From NCBI GenBank assembly GCA_033557835.1, contig JAWQRO010000486.1, forward strand, positions 1 to 38,142: 38,142 nt of DNA, in the 5' to 3' direction. Under the pieces are notes generated by a model. It saw nothing but the letters and a program-made list of their open reading frames with translations, did not search any database and was not told the origin of the DNA. Both the position numbers and the translations under genes were made by a program. This document shows positions 20,336-32,600 of the stretch, in pieces. The stretch is from Helochares maculicollis (taxonomy: Eukaryota > Arthropoda > Insecta > Coleoptera > Hydrophilidae). How positions within the stretch are numbered: position 1 is the stretch's first letter; every line of letters begins with the position of its first letter.

Positions 20336-21210
20336 CCCGTATACTATATGAAGTATAGTAAAGGGAAGGTATTGGGATCATGAAAAAATTCAACCTCGAG
20401 ATTTTAACAGATCTCCACGTTTTGAGTGCCCCTGAATTTATATTAAAAATTTTGGCATGTTGCCTGTGTGTGTATGTAAACACGATAGCGAACAGACTAT
20501 TTGAGGTGGAGCGATGAAATTTATTATACGGCTATTATCACAAAAACTTAGATCTGTATCAACGTTTGAGGCATGTAAGACCACCGGCAGTACTCGTTTA
20601 CCTACACAGTTTTAAAAATTTTCCAAGTAAAGTTATCTTTAAAATTATGCTATCCCATTGAAATTTCTTGCACATCTTAATTATCACAAAAAACTCACAG
20701 ATATAAATTTTTAACATGATCAGAGCACCGGAAGTGCTATTTTTATAATTTTGAAAATTCCAATTTTAGTAGGGCTTGGAATAAAAATGTGAAGAAATGC
20801 TAAACATGGAAATATAGCAATAACAAATAGTTTCCTATAAATTTGAAAACCGGAAGTGGGACTTTACCGTCAAAATTTCATTTTTTAGGTATTAATTTAT
20901 GTTCTAAAATTGGACCATTCCTTTAGTTATGTATTCAAATTTTAAAATTTAAGCCTTCGCAAAGGGCTTTTACAAGTGTTTTTTGCAGACTAGTTAAGAG
21001 TATATATTTTTAAACACAAAAGAATTGAATATTCTGTATGAATATGTTGAATATAGACTTTAGTGTTAATTATGAATATTAAAACTTTTGCTTTTAGTTT
21101 TGAAACTCATGTGTTTGTAGTTTTATTATTATTAATGGCAGGTACTTTTATGTCGTGCGTATATTTATACGGGAATGTTGAGTGGAGACACTCCAGATTT
21201 TTTTATAAAA
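20336..21210 (+). repeat. repeat unit X, plus copy 2, followed by block Y
   Basis: The second tandem X unit starts from the near-palindromic TATACTATATGAAGTATAG. It continues through the same motifs to TTTACCGTC near 20870 and then into block Y (TTAATTATGAATATTAAAAC, GGGAATGTTGAGTGGAGA). Together these form the right arm of the inverted repeat with 18505-19445. Confidence 0.72.
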
Positions 21211-21345
21211 CAAAATATGCCAGCCTGTTATCAATATGTTTCCTTTCATTTAAAATGCCTTCAATAAACTATATGCAAAGAATGGCCCAACAACTAATCA
21301 AACTATCGCCAACCGCCAACATACCTTGCCGGCTTGCTGATATTT
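21199..21345 (+). repeat. repeat block A, copy 2
   Basis: Direct copy of 18367-18505 (ATCAATATGTTTCCTTTCAT, ATATGCAAAGAATGGCCC), here following block Y in the opposite arrangement to copy 1. Confidence 0.7.
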
Positions 21346-21368
21346 AGCGCACCTTCATACAAGTAGGA

Positions 21369-21960
21369 GCAATAAAAGAGGCTTCGCTAAATATAAACAT
21401 AAAAAAATGGTTTTTGAAATTTTCATGCATAATTCAGATTGTTACTTATTAAAATATAATTCCAAGCTTCCAAATAACTCTATTTTAATTATCTCTCATG
21501 ACTATTTTAAACAAATTCAAATTTGTTTGCTCATGTGAGCAGCGTTTATTTGCTTCAGGTTATTTCTTCTTCTTCATTATTATTTAACTTTTATTTCGTA
21601 ATGATTGGTTAATATAAATTAATCTGGTTTGTGTAAATCTAGTGCTAAAACTATATAAATTTATTCACGCAATGTAGCAAAGAGAAGTTGGGTTCATGAA
21701 AAAATTCGACCTCGAGATCTCCGCGTTTTGAGTGCCCTTGAATTCATTTTGAAGATTTTTAGAATGTTGTCCGTGTGTGTGTGTGTGTATGTAAACACGA
21801 TAGCGGTCAGACCATGTGAGCTGGAGCGATGAAATTTGGTATATGGCCGTTATCGCAAAATTTTTATCAACTTTTGAGGCATGTAGGACCACCAGAAGTA
21901 TCCATTTACTTACACAACTTTAAAATTTTTTCAAGCAAACTAGACCTATTGACTTGAAAT
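21369..21960 (+). repeat. repeat block B copy 2 plus partial unit X
   Basis: 21369-21667 is the second copy of block B. It leads into a third plus-orientation X unit (GTTCATGAAAAAATTCGACC, a GT run at 21773-21790, ACACGATAGCGGTCAGACC, TAGGACCACCAGAAGTA) that fades out after about 21930. Block-plus-unit order is the same as at 19457-20335. Confidence 0.72.
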
Positions 21961-22194
21961 TCGTTACACGCTTAAAGGACACTAAAAAAATCTTATATAT
22001 GAAGTTTCAAGGTGAAAGAATTACTAGAAACCGGCTTTTTACCAAAAATTTTTATTATTAAAATTAAAATTGTTCAGCGATATTTTCGGTTCAGATGCTG
22101 TAGAAAGAAGAATTATCGTGACGTAACACTCTTAGTTTTAACTCAATTATCACGCCTAAAATTAGTGAATTAGTAAAATATGTCAAACAGGAGT

Positions 22195-22262
22195 GAATCT
22201 AATGGCTCAGTAGTCAAGGCAACCGCTTCGTAACGCCAAGGTACTGCGTATGAATCTGGCCA
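22195..22262 (+). other. tRNA-like sequence, probably a tRNA-derived SINE remnant
   Basis: TGGCTCAGTAGTCAAGG fits an RNA polymerase III A box. About 30 bases on, GTATGAATC is a decayed B box (consensus GGTTCGAATC), then GGCCACG. The spacing suits a tRNA gene, but the anticodon stem does not pair well and the B box is mutated, so it is not called as a working tRNA. Confidence 0.35.
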
Positions 22263-22589
22263 CGCTGGTTTTTCTTTTTTTGCTACAATTTATTTTAAAT
22301 CAAATGTTTACTTCTGATGTGTATAAAATAATTAATAATGTAAAATTTATTTACAAGTGAAAAATTAAGCGTTGTTATAAAATTATATTAATAGCTTACA
22401 AATATTAGATTTGAAAATTAAAGTTGGCTAAAAACATTTGACGAACGTTGACTGAGATTTTGCATGCATATGGAGACTTCACTCTAAATCGTATGCCGCT
22501 TCTTCTTCTATTACATTCGGCGTCGATTCTCAGCCTGTCAAACTTTAAAATTAAACTTTTATGCAGGTTTAGAGGCTTTCAATCTTATA

Positions 22590-22800
22590 ATTTTTAACAA
22601 CAAATTTTTGCTGGCACTCTCAAGAATACATTTATATGTATTTTCAGCTCGAAATTATGAAAATTCTGTTTTATTTTTGCATTGCATATAAGTGTAGTTT
22701 TGATATTATTAATTGCAAGTATTTTTATGCCGTTCAAATATTGATACAGGACTGTTGAGTGAAGACACTCCAGATTTTTTTCCAAATAACAGTGTTATAA
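22590..22800 (+). repeat. partial, diverged copy of block Y
   Basis: The stretch ends GACTGTTGAGTGAAGACACTCCAGATTTTTTT, close to GAATGTTGAGTGGAGACACTCC near 21180. Its upstream part (AGTGTAGTTTTGATATTATT) also follows block Y. The remaining sequence from 22800 to 23370 is AT-rich with no recognised feature and presumably includes the ENTR1 3' untranslated region on the minus strand. Confidence 0.5.
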
Positions 22801-23373
22801 TATCAACTATAATTTACTTGTGAACCCTCCTTTAAAATTGTGCAGAACACATTTAAAAGATGGCTGTCAACTAGTATTTTTATCAAGTAGGCGAGGTTTC
22901 AAAAATAGATTAAATATCTCAAATAATGATTGAACTAAATGGTTAATTTGAACTTCCAAAAAAATAGAGAGCATCTAAAATGATTTACGTTTAATGACAT
23001 TTACATTAGAGTACAGTACAATTATATAAAATATTTATACAAATTTATATTATGAATAAATGTTTTAAAAACAATATTATCGTAACATGTGATGAATAAA
23101 ATTTTATAAATAGAAAGTCAAATCTCATATATTTCCATAAAACTTATTGATCACAACCTAGTTTATATTCAATGCGCGAAACTTATCCTATTGGTTTAAA
23201 CTCGGTGTACTTTCTTCTTGCGTTTGCTCAGTAATTATGTACACTTTAAAATTGTAAACGAAAACACAACTTGGGGACTTTTAAACCCATATGTAGATAA
23301 TACTTGATATCTAATGTTATTTAGCTTATGTGCGAAAATATAAATATATGTATATATAAAATGTGTAAAAAAT

Positions 23374-23658
23374 TTACAAAGCTTGTTCTGTATCTGTATC
23401 ATCATAGTCTACGAATGGTTCTGTGCTTTCTTCGATCCTATGGCTATTATCTACAGTCGACGCCAATATTCTTAAGTTATCAACGCCTTTCAAGAGCTGC
23501 CTAAGTGAGAACTCGGCTGAGTCCGCAGCCGCTCGCAATTCCTTGGCTATTCGATGAGTGTCACCGTGTGATTCGTTAAAATTAGTGCTTGTGCTAGGGC
23601 CTCCTGACGCTTCCCCTTTCAGATCGTAATTTTCTTTCCTTAATATGTTTAATTCAGT
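23374..23658 (-). CDS. ENTR1: ENTR1, exon 5 (C-terminal)
   Basis: Acceptor TTTTTAG before ACTGAATTAAAC, phase 0; stop TAA at 23374-23376. It codes 94 residues: the end of the coiled coil, a Gly/Ser-rich loop (GEASGGPSTSTN), the conserved ELRAAADSAEFSLRQLLKGV and HRIEES blocks, and an acidic tail (DYDDTDTE). This is the most conserved part of the family. Confidence 0.85.
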   Translation of the reverse strand, partial: TELNILRKENYDLKGEASGGPSTSTNFNESHGDTHRIAKELRAAADSAEFSLRQLLKGVDNLRILASTVDNSHRIEESTEPFVDYDDTDTEQAL

Positions 23659-26600
23659 CTAAAAAGTAAATATATTTAGAGGGATTCTTAGTTTCTTAAA
23701 TGTGCAAACAATGAAATAGAGTTATATTAGTAAAGGGCTTGGTAATAACATTTTGTCCTAAATCATTTTAAAATTAAGACTTTGATACATTAACACGTTC
23801 ACGCTGGCACGGGCCACCGGTGGCCCGCGCTAGACTGTCTCATCGGGTGGCGCGTACCACTGGTGGCCCACTCTAGATTTTCTCATCGGGTGGCCCGTAC
23901 CACTGGTGGTAAGCTATTAGACGCTTAACGTATTAAAATTTAACGTATTTTCATGAAAAACATTTATTTTTAAATACAATTATAATTAATAACGTATCAT
24001 AAACATAAGTTTTGTTCAATAACATAAACATAATGATACAGTATTATAAATGTAACTCGAATTGGGTAAAAATAACTTAATTCAATATTATTTTATTTAT
24101 AAATTCATTATTTATTGTTTTGTGTGTAATTTGTTAAAACATTTCAAACAAAGTGCTGGTTGACCCTTGCAATGCCCACAATAGGTCTTAACTCTTGTAG
24201 TTTTGTTAGTGGCATAATTTCTGCCTTTTTGCTTGGACAACTTTTTATAGCATTCCTTGCAGCGTTTACGGGACTCTCTTGCAGATCTCTCATATGATTG
24301 AAGAACATGTTTATTTGTTAGTAAATGACAGTATATTTGTTCTTTGGTCAAAAAGTGATCAATAATAACTTCCCTAAATTGTAACAAATTCATATTTTTA
24401 GTGCCCCATCTTTTATGAATATACCAGGCATTCACGAGGGAAGTTCCGCATATTAATTGTATTATTACTTTTCGGTACCATTTAATGGTTTTTCGTAAAC
24501 AACTGTAATACCCTGATAGTTGATCTCATAAATCAACACCTTTTTTTGCAATTTTATAATCAAACACAGCATCGGGCTTTACTTTGCCATTTGTTCTTTG
24601 TACAAATTTACACCGGTGATTCTTTGAGGTAGTTAACATGCATACTGGTCTTTTGTCAGTCCATTTCAGAAATTTTACACCACTACGATTTTCGAAACTC
24701 ATCAGTTCACCACGTTTTTGTTTTTTTTTGCCTGCGGTGGTAGAAATTTTTTATTTATTCTTACAGTACCGCACATAAATGTATTGTTCTGTAAAAGTTC
24801 TTCACCCAAAGGGACACTTGTATAATAACTATCAATAAATAGTATGCGCCCCTCAAATAATAAGCCATTTAGTAATCTCATTACTACATCATGTGAATGT
24901 GATTTTTCAATGATCGTTCCCTTTTTCCCGGCAAAAATTTCAATATTATAAGTGTAGCCTTCAGGCAAACACAATTTGTATATATTTACGCCATACTTAT
25001 GTCGCTTGCCTGGGATGTACTGATGAAAACGTAGACGTCCTCTCCACGGAACCATACTTTCATCGATAACGATATTTTTGCCAGGTTTTATAGAACTCTT
25101 GAAGGTATCCACAATTGCTTCAATAAGGTTTCGAATTTTATACAACCGATCTTCAGGTCTGGCAGTGGTATTGTTCGAAAAATGTAAAAACTTAAGAATA
25201 GATAAAAAAAGATCACATCTCATTGCATTTTTTATGCGTGCGTTCGCATACATGTCGTTCTTAGACCAATACAATCTAATTTCTGGTAATTGTACTACAC
25301 CCATAATAAGCAATATGCCAATAAAAGTATTCATTTCATCTCTTGTAACATATTGCCAGGCCTGTTGGTGCATTCTACTGCTAGATGAAGAATTATTTGT
25401 TTCTTCAACTATCAAATCTAGTATGTAATCCGTGAAGAATAGTTTGTATAAAAGGGTCATTACAGTCAGTGTTTTCATATAAAAATTCCTCTTCTTCCGA
25501 ATACTCATTTATTACTGAAGTTCTTTCTTTTACTTCCTGCCATTTTTCATCATTATCCTCGTTCTCTGATTCAGACACCAATCTTCTTCTTCTGTGGAAC
25601 ATTCGTTCACTTCACTGTTTATATTAACAAAATCCTCGTCCGAAGAGGAAGAAAGTATCCGTAATCTTGAAGTTTTTCTCCTGCTTCTATTTATAGATTC
25701 ATCAGAATCACTTTCTTTCATATCCATGTTACCTATTTTTATAAGGGCAAAAATTAAAAAACATTCTAATCACCTTTCTAGTTATACTTACTGGCAGAAA
25801 TCTGTGGTCAGGATAAAAAACGGCACGAATCACACAACTTGCACTAACTGTACTACTGCGCAAACATACAACGCGTATGCAGGTCTGAACAGGCAAAAAT
25901 CACGCGCCGACAGATGATGCGCCGCATTACTTGCAGTGCCACCTCAGAGCAAACCAAAGGAAAATCGGCCCCGGCGTGAACGTGTTAAACACTGCTTGGT
26001 AAATATTGTCATTCTTTGCGTACACCAAACATGTTACCAACTTTTAATAAGTCTATTTTAACTTTAATTACATTATGAAACTTACGCTTAAAGATTTAAT
26101 TTCTTTCCGCAGCTTCAGAATAGTTTTTTCCGCCGAAACAGCTCTTCTCTGAAAGCAACGTGAATATTATGTACAGCTATTGACATTATCTTTAACACAG
26201 TTCAAGAAACTCGTTATAATAATTTACAACCGACTTACATTACACCTTTCCAAATTCTCTTCGGCTTGCACCAAACTCCTATTCAAATTTTGTGAATAAT
26301 CTTGATTTGTCTGCCTGGTCTCATCCAATTGCCTCTCTAGCCTATCAGCCCTCATGGTTTGCTGCACCAAATCTCTTCGGCATGCCTCCAATTCTAACCG
26401 TAGCCTATCCAGATCACGATCTGGGCTCTGACTGGAAGGCAGATCATTATTTTGTGACCTAACAGGACCATCTGTCAAAAAATCCGGTAACGTTTTCAAC
26501 ACCCCAGCCTAAAAGAACATTTGGAAGAACGTTTTAGTCACTAAAATTGATATACGAAACGATTGCATAATATACAAATGAAATAAAAGAATACCTCCGC

Positions 26601-29600
26601 TGTAGGAGGGCAACTCCTAGACGTTGTTGGCTGTGGATCTGCGATAGGCAAATCTAAAGGAAATCCAGCCTGCGGTCGGGTAGGCAAATCTAATATCGAA
26701 GCGTTGCTGCAGCTTTCTGTTCTGCTATCCGACTCCCTGTTCGAATCGACATTTAATCTATTGATAACACTACTGGTTCTGTTCGGTGTGAAATCAGGCA
26801 AATTAGGCATATCTAAACTATAGCTATTCGTTAAGTCTTTCCCTAAATACGACTGTTCGATGACTAGATGATCCTGAACGAAGTCCGGCAAAGCTGAGGA
26901 AAACTCCGGTACAATCCTTGTTTGCTTCCCGGTCGTAATTTGATGGAGATCCAAATCCGAAATCGATGTGATTGGCCGACCATCGCAATACACCTTTGGC
27001 CGTGCTCCCAGATTCTGGTAATTGTTTATGTCATATCGCAAAAAGTGCTTGAATGACAGAGAAGAGTTTTCTTCTCGTCTTGGAGGGTCTTTCATGTCTT
27101 TTGATGATGAACCTAGGAATTTTTTACAGGAAATTTAGTTAGGAGAAAAATTAATTCATTTAATTTTTTGGACATCAATGTCTAACAGGCCAACTTTCAG
27201 TTTGTCCATTGCTTGGCAATTCATTTAATATCAAATTTACTTAAGCTTGGTTGTATAACATTTAACTATTATACTAGGTTGCTCAAAAAGTTTTCAGGTC
27301 GATAAGAAAGGGCGTTGCTACTAGCCTAAATTTGTTTGTTATGTTGGTACACTCTTCATATGAACGTATGTGAAGTTTAATTCCAATCTGTCAATTCATT
27401 CTTTGTTTACGAGTCATTTAGTATCGACGTGTCACAGTATCATGCAGTGATTGAGTTTTTATTTTTGGAAGGTTATAAAGCAAAAGCAATTCATGAACGA
27501 ATGTTAACTCATTACTGGCCGCTAAAAATTTTTACTCCACCTGGCATTAAGCCGAGCCTTGTTTACATAATGATCTTTGATTACCGCTAATGTACGGTGC
27601 GATATACAGCTAAGGGTCGCTCGAGTTTATATTAAACATGGGGCTTAAGGGGCGATACATGTAAAAATGAAAAAAATCGAATTTTTTTGCATAAATAGTT
27701 AAAGCAACATCACAAAAATATGCCTGTAAATTTTTAAAACAAAATTATTTATTGGTTAGTCATTTAAATGCTCCATCTCAACTTAGCATTCAAACACCTG
27801 TACCGGACCATTCGAATCTCGCTGCCTGCTTTTCAGAGTTCTAACATTTGGGATTTTTGTACTGACGACCCGGATAAGATGTCCAGAAACTCTTAAATTC
27901 TTTAATTCCATGAAAACAACAACTGTATAGTTGATATAAAGTACTTTAAAACCACTGTTGCCGTTATTTCAGTTTGGACAATGTAAGTGTGACCGCAGAG
28001 ATATTTTCTTCTGGACCATTAATTAATAATGGATTTGAAGTAAATCGCTGGATTTTGTTTATGATGCGTCTGTTAGGTGTTGCTAGGGAGGACATTAACT
28101 TATTTTGCAATATGATGGACATTTGTAATGGTATAAGTTGAAGGTGGTACAACGCTATCATCTTGCAACACAGTCATCATTTCAAGCTTCTTGTGTAAAA
28201 GCTGTCATTGAAGAAATAACTGAAAACGAAAAGCATGAGCAGCTAACTTTAAATTTGAAAGTTTCTGGGGACCGTACATGGAAGAAGCGGGTTTAAATCT
28301 TTGTATGGGGTCAAAACCCTTATTGGATATTACTGTGATAAAGTGATTGATTTAGTCATTAAAAGTAGTTACTGTACAGGTTGTGCTCGTTGGACAGAAA
28401 AAACGGATACTGAAGAGTATGAAATAAATTGCCAAGAATATCATAAACGTTCTTCTGGCACTATGGGAGTCGAAACTGTAAAGGAAATGTTTTTACGATC
28501 TGAAGAATTATTTGGCATCAAATACGGAAACTATATAGGGGATTCAAAAACCTTCAAAGGAATTCTCGATTTAAATTCGTATGGTGACGATTTCCAAGTC
28601 GTGAAAAGCGAATGCATTGGTCACGTTCAGAAGAGGATGAGTACTCGACTCCGAAAAACTAAGACAATCACCCGGGAGGAAGAGATAATCTCACGGAAGC
28701 TTTAATTAAATTGTCTTTATATTTCGAACTAGCTATTTGGAGAAATGTAAACAGCGTGAAAGACATGAAAGATGCTGTTATGGCCACATACTATCATATG
28801 TGCGGTACAGATAAGAACCAAGATATGAGTACTGTCTGTCTGGTTCCGGTAGCTGGTGCAAGTGGCACAAAGCTGAATCTTTAGGGGAAAATCCTAAAGA
28901 GATTAAACATCCTGCTCCATTACATCTTGATGTTCAAAGTCGTGTCAAGCCGATTTTTGAAGATTTATCCCGAAATGACTTACTAGAAAAATGTTTGGGT
29001 GGTCACATGCAGATTACAAATGAGTGTTTCAACTCTACTATCTGCTGAGTCTGTCCAAAACATCTGAATTCTGGACTAAAGATCATAGAAATTAGTACCC
29101 TCATATCCACTGGACTGTTCAATGATGGATACACATATGTCTTACAAGTGATGAACTTATTAGAGATAGTTATTGGTTGCCAATGAATGTCCTACAAAGG
29201 CAAAATCAATTACCAAAGAATGAGTCGAGAAAATCGCCGCAGCTCTTTGACAACCAAAAAAGCTCATCAAGCACATCAAGAAGTGTTTATGAAGAAAAAC
29301 GAGTACTACTAACGCACCGAAGAACTTCTGTACGGCCCTGCAATTGCTGACTAGTGTGTAAGTTGCTGTAATCATAAAGTTTCTGAACCGATTACTATGA
29401 AATTTGTCACGCGTGTTCTCTATAGTATTAGCTTCTATTTGAACTTCAAACGTACCAAACAAATTTCAAAAACGACCATTTTTGACCAAATAACCATCAA
29501 AAAAGGAGTGAAAATTAAAAAGTTTTTTCTGAAGCATGCCAATTTACGATTTTCTGACATTTTTGTTCTTTTATTGGTTCAACTAGAAGATAAATGTTTT

Positions 29601-32600
29601 GTAAACACGCTCAAACCAAAATGTTTGATTTTAGATCACTGTAAGAGAAGCTAAAAATTCCGCCAATTAATGCCTTTCGCTGCGAAGGTCTCAGGAAATT
29701 GTTGACTACGATGGCCAGTTTTAATAAAAATAATAGCAGTAATCTGATTCTTGAATTATATTAATATATAATGAATAAACATACTGAATTTTAAAATGAT
29801 TCATTTAGTCCTTCCCTTTTAAATAAGCCTCTCGAAAACGGTCAAATTTCAGGCGGTACATGTATCACCCCCCTTAAATTAACAGTACTATTTTTCTAAA
29901 TCTTACAAAATAATAAAGCTATAAGCAAAATTCATACAAACAAATAATTAACAAGTTTATTGTAATGACACCTATAATAAATGAATAAAACAATTAACTA
30001 ATAAAGGTATTCAAACAAAAAAGTACCTAATTTGAAAATTGGATTTCTAGTAAGTTCTTTTAATATGGTAGTCCTCAACTTTTTTCAACACATAAGTGTA
30101 TCTTATACTGTCCGCACATGAAGCAGATTTCTTTCCTTTTGCAGTAGGTTTTACAGACTTTGCAACATTTCTGAGGAAACTTTATTTTCCCAGAACTATG
30201 AAGTTTCACAAGATTTTTATATCTCCTGAAAGCCTAGTTAGTAGATCTTCACAAGAGGCTTTTTTTGATGAACCTCCAGAAACATTCTCTTGATTTTCGA
30301 TCCAATCTTTAGCAACTTGTAGTAAATAAAAGGAAAATTTGAACTTCTTTGCTGGACTAAGTTTCTTGTATACCACAAATCAATTAAATAATGTACAATT
30401 CAACGTAAATATAAATGCCATTTGTGTCCATTTGACACTTTTTCTTATAATTGGATTATAAGAGAAGTATTGATCAGCCAAATCAACACCATTCATTTAG
30501 ATATTGTAACCCATGATACTTTCTGGCTTTCTTATTATTTCACAAGTTTTTCGATTTATTTGACCGATTTCTACCAATATCGCCTGATGTATTGTCGAAC
30601 TTATTCTGACATATCTGCTGTCTTTCCATACATGAATTAAAATTTCATTTTTTCTAGGGAAACATATGCCAACCTCTTCTTAACTTAATTTTCGTTATAT
30701 CATGAGGTAACCGATGATTTTCTCTTATAGTAGCACAAATTCTTATCTTCCTGGAAAATAAATACTCTACTAATTCAACACTATTGTAAGAGTTGTCCAT
30801 GTAAATGGTGCCAAATATTCTCATATTTATCTAAAAGAATGTTTACGAGATTTTGCAACTTTTGTCCATTACCGCCGTAATATTTAAAGTTAGTTATGTA
30901 CCCACTTTTAGATTCGTAAAGCATTCTAACAAGCAAGCCTTATTTAGTAATCTTTTCTGGGTTATAAACTCAGAAACATAGTTGGCCTCTGTAGGGTATC
31001 AATGCCTTATCCAAAGAAAGATTTTGTTTTGGTTTATAAACCGTATAAAATTTATTTAAAAAATATTCTACTACTGGTTCAATTTTGAAGATTCGGTCTG
31101 CATTTTCAGGCATTTCATCATTATTACAAAAATGTAACGATTATAATATTTGCTGGAACTAATTTCGAGGCATGACTACCAAAAATTGGTGTTTCTATCA
31201 GTACACCAATAATCGTCCATGCTGCTTTTTTTTACTTGTCCGGTTACAATGTTCAAACCAAGGATTTCTTTATTTCCGATATTGTTGTATCTTTCCATTG
31301 TTTAATCTTTTTCACAAATGTATATTTGTGCATATTTTCAATATGATACCTGTTTGTTTCATATGTTAATAATTTAAAAAATCATCGACAATAAATAAAT
31401 CTATTAAACGTGATATATTTTCTGGATTTCTTGGAAACACTTTAGCTCCATAATTTCTCAAAATTAAATTTATATTAATATTACTATCATTTTCACAGCA
31501 GTGGTTAGTTGAATTATTTTCTTCATTCTCAAATGTCACATCATCGTAAGCGCTGGTCTCAGAATCACTTACAATAGGTAAAACTTTTCTTTTAATGTTA
31601 ATTGGAAAGTCTGAATCACGGCTTTCAACTGTATCATTTTCTTCTCCAGATTAATACATCAGCATATAATTCATTAGTTTCACTACAAATATTATTCCAC
31701 TCAAAATCGTCCTTCTCTGTTATACAGCAGGTAAAATAATTGACTTATTTATATTTCTTTGAGAACTGCTAAATAAACGACTTGAAATAATCTGATCGTG
31801 ACAAAAAACATATTACTGCATCAGCGGCCACTGTGTTTCCAATAAAAATGACTAATTACTACGTTAGCGGCTTCTGGATTTTGAATAAAAGATGACGTAC
31901 TACTATGTTAGCGGCTTCTGGATTTTGAATAAAAGAAGACGTTAGTACTACGTCAGTGGCTACTGTATTTCTAATAAAAATGACGTATTACTAATACAGC
32001 CGGCAGTAATGAGTTAAAGGTGTATAAGATCTCTTTTGCTTTCATTTAGTACAATAGAAAGGCAGGTTGCTGAATTTAAACGTGGTTATACAAGTCTTGA
32101 TAACGACCCACGTCAAGACGTCCAACAATAGAACAACACCAAAAATCTTAGACAAAATTGTATTGTAAAATCGTCGAGTGACTGAAAAAGATTTAAGAAG
32201 CCCTAGGCATCTCCTTAGGCAGCGTTTGGCTGAAGTATTGGGTCTCAGAAAGCTGTGTGCACAATTGGTGCCGGATTGGCTAACAATGGAACAACAAGAC
32301 GTTCAGCTGCGACTATACCAAACAATAAAGTGATATTCATACCATAACGTTGTTTTTCTTATTGAACTGCAAAACTTATTGGACAATTTAGTACGTACAA
32401 CTTTCCTTCTGTAAATGTTTCCTATTTTTGAGGCTTTATTACAAAAGTAATATTGACAGTCTTTGAATCCCTATCTTTGACTTCTTCATAAAAGTGTAAG
32501 AGCAGGTCAATTAGGCTGTGTGTCATTGATCAAAACAAGTGATAGGTCTAAGGAGTAATGTCTGGAGAATACGGCGAATGAGTTAGGACTGCCAATTTCA

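Larger units (their letters stand above)
23794..25984 (-). mobile_element. piggyBac element in ENTR1 intron 4
   Basis: Perfect TTAA duplications at 23790-23793 and 25985-25988 flank inverted ends CACGTTCACGCTGG on the left and, read in reverse from 25984, CACGTTCACGCCGG. The length is 2191 bp. It holds one transposase on the minus strand, the same direction as ENTR1. The well-kept ends suggest a fairly recent insertion. Confidence 0.92.
27508..32013 (-). mobile_element. piggyBac-like element inserted in the mariner
   Basis: TTAA lies at 27504-27507 and 32014-32017; removing one copy and the insert restores the mariner coding sequence (GAATGTTAAAGGTG). Terminal inverted repeats are CTCATTACTGGCCGC and, reversed from 32013, CTCATTACTGCCGGC. 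Without its own nested insertion it would be about 2.3 kb, a normal piggyBac size. Its transposase remnant is on the minus strand at 30075-31740. Confidence 0.88.
27274..32391 (+). mobile_element. internally deleted mariner hosting nested elements
   Basis: The left end CTAGGTTGCTCAAAAAG follows TA at 27272-27273. The right end ACTTATTGGACAATTTAG closes at 32391 with TA at 32392-32393. It is the same family as 5593-8996. Mariner sequence itself is only 27274-27507 and 32018-32391, about 600 bp: the start of the transposase (GFKAKAIHERM region), then VERQVAEFKRG, VTEKDLR and LAEVLGLRKLCAQLVPDW, then a deletion of the catalytic domain. The 4.5-kb piggyBac sits at a TTAA within the N-terminal coding region. 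Confidence 0.85.

Noticed and set aside
21063..21347. Plus-strand frame with a hydrophobic N-terminus, considered as a small membrane protein
   Set aside because: It lies across repeat blocks Y and A, and the other copies of those blocks do not keep the frame.
22195..22262. Functional tRNA gene
   Set aside because: The anticodon stem does not pair and the B box is mutated; it is kept only as a tRNA-like remnant.
29160..29462. Minus-strand frame of 100 residues
   Set aside because: It overlaps the plus-strand Mutator-like transposase remnant, which explains the sequence.
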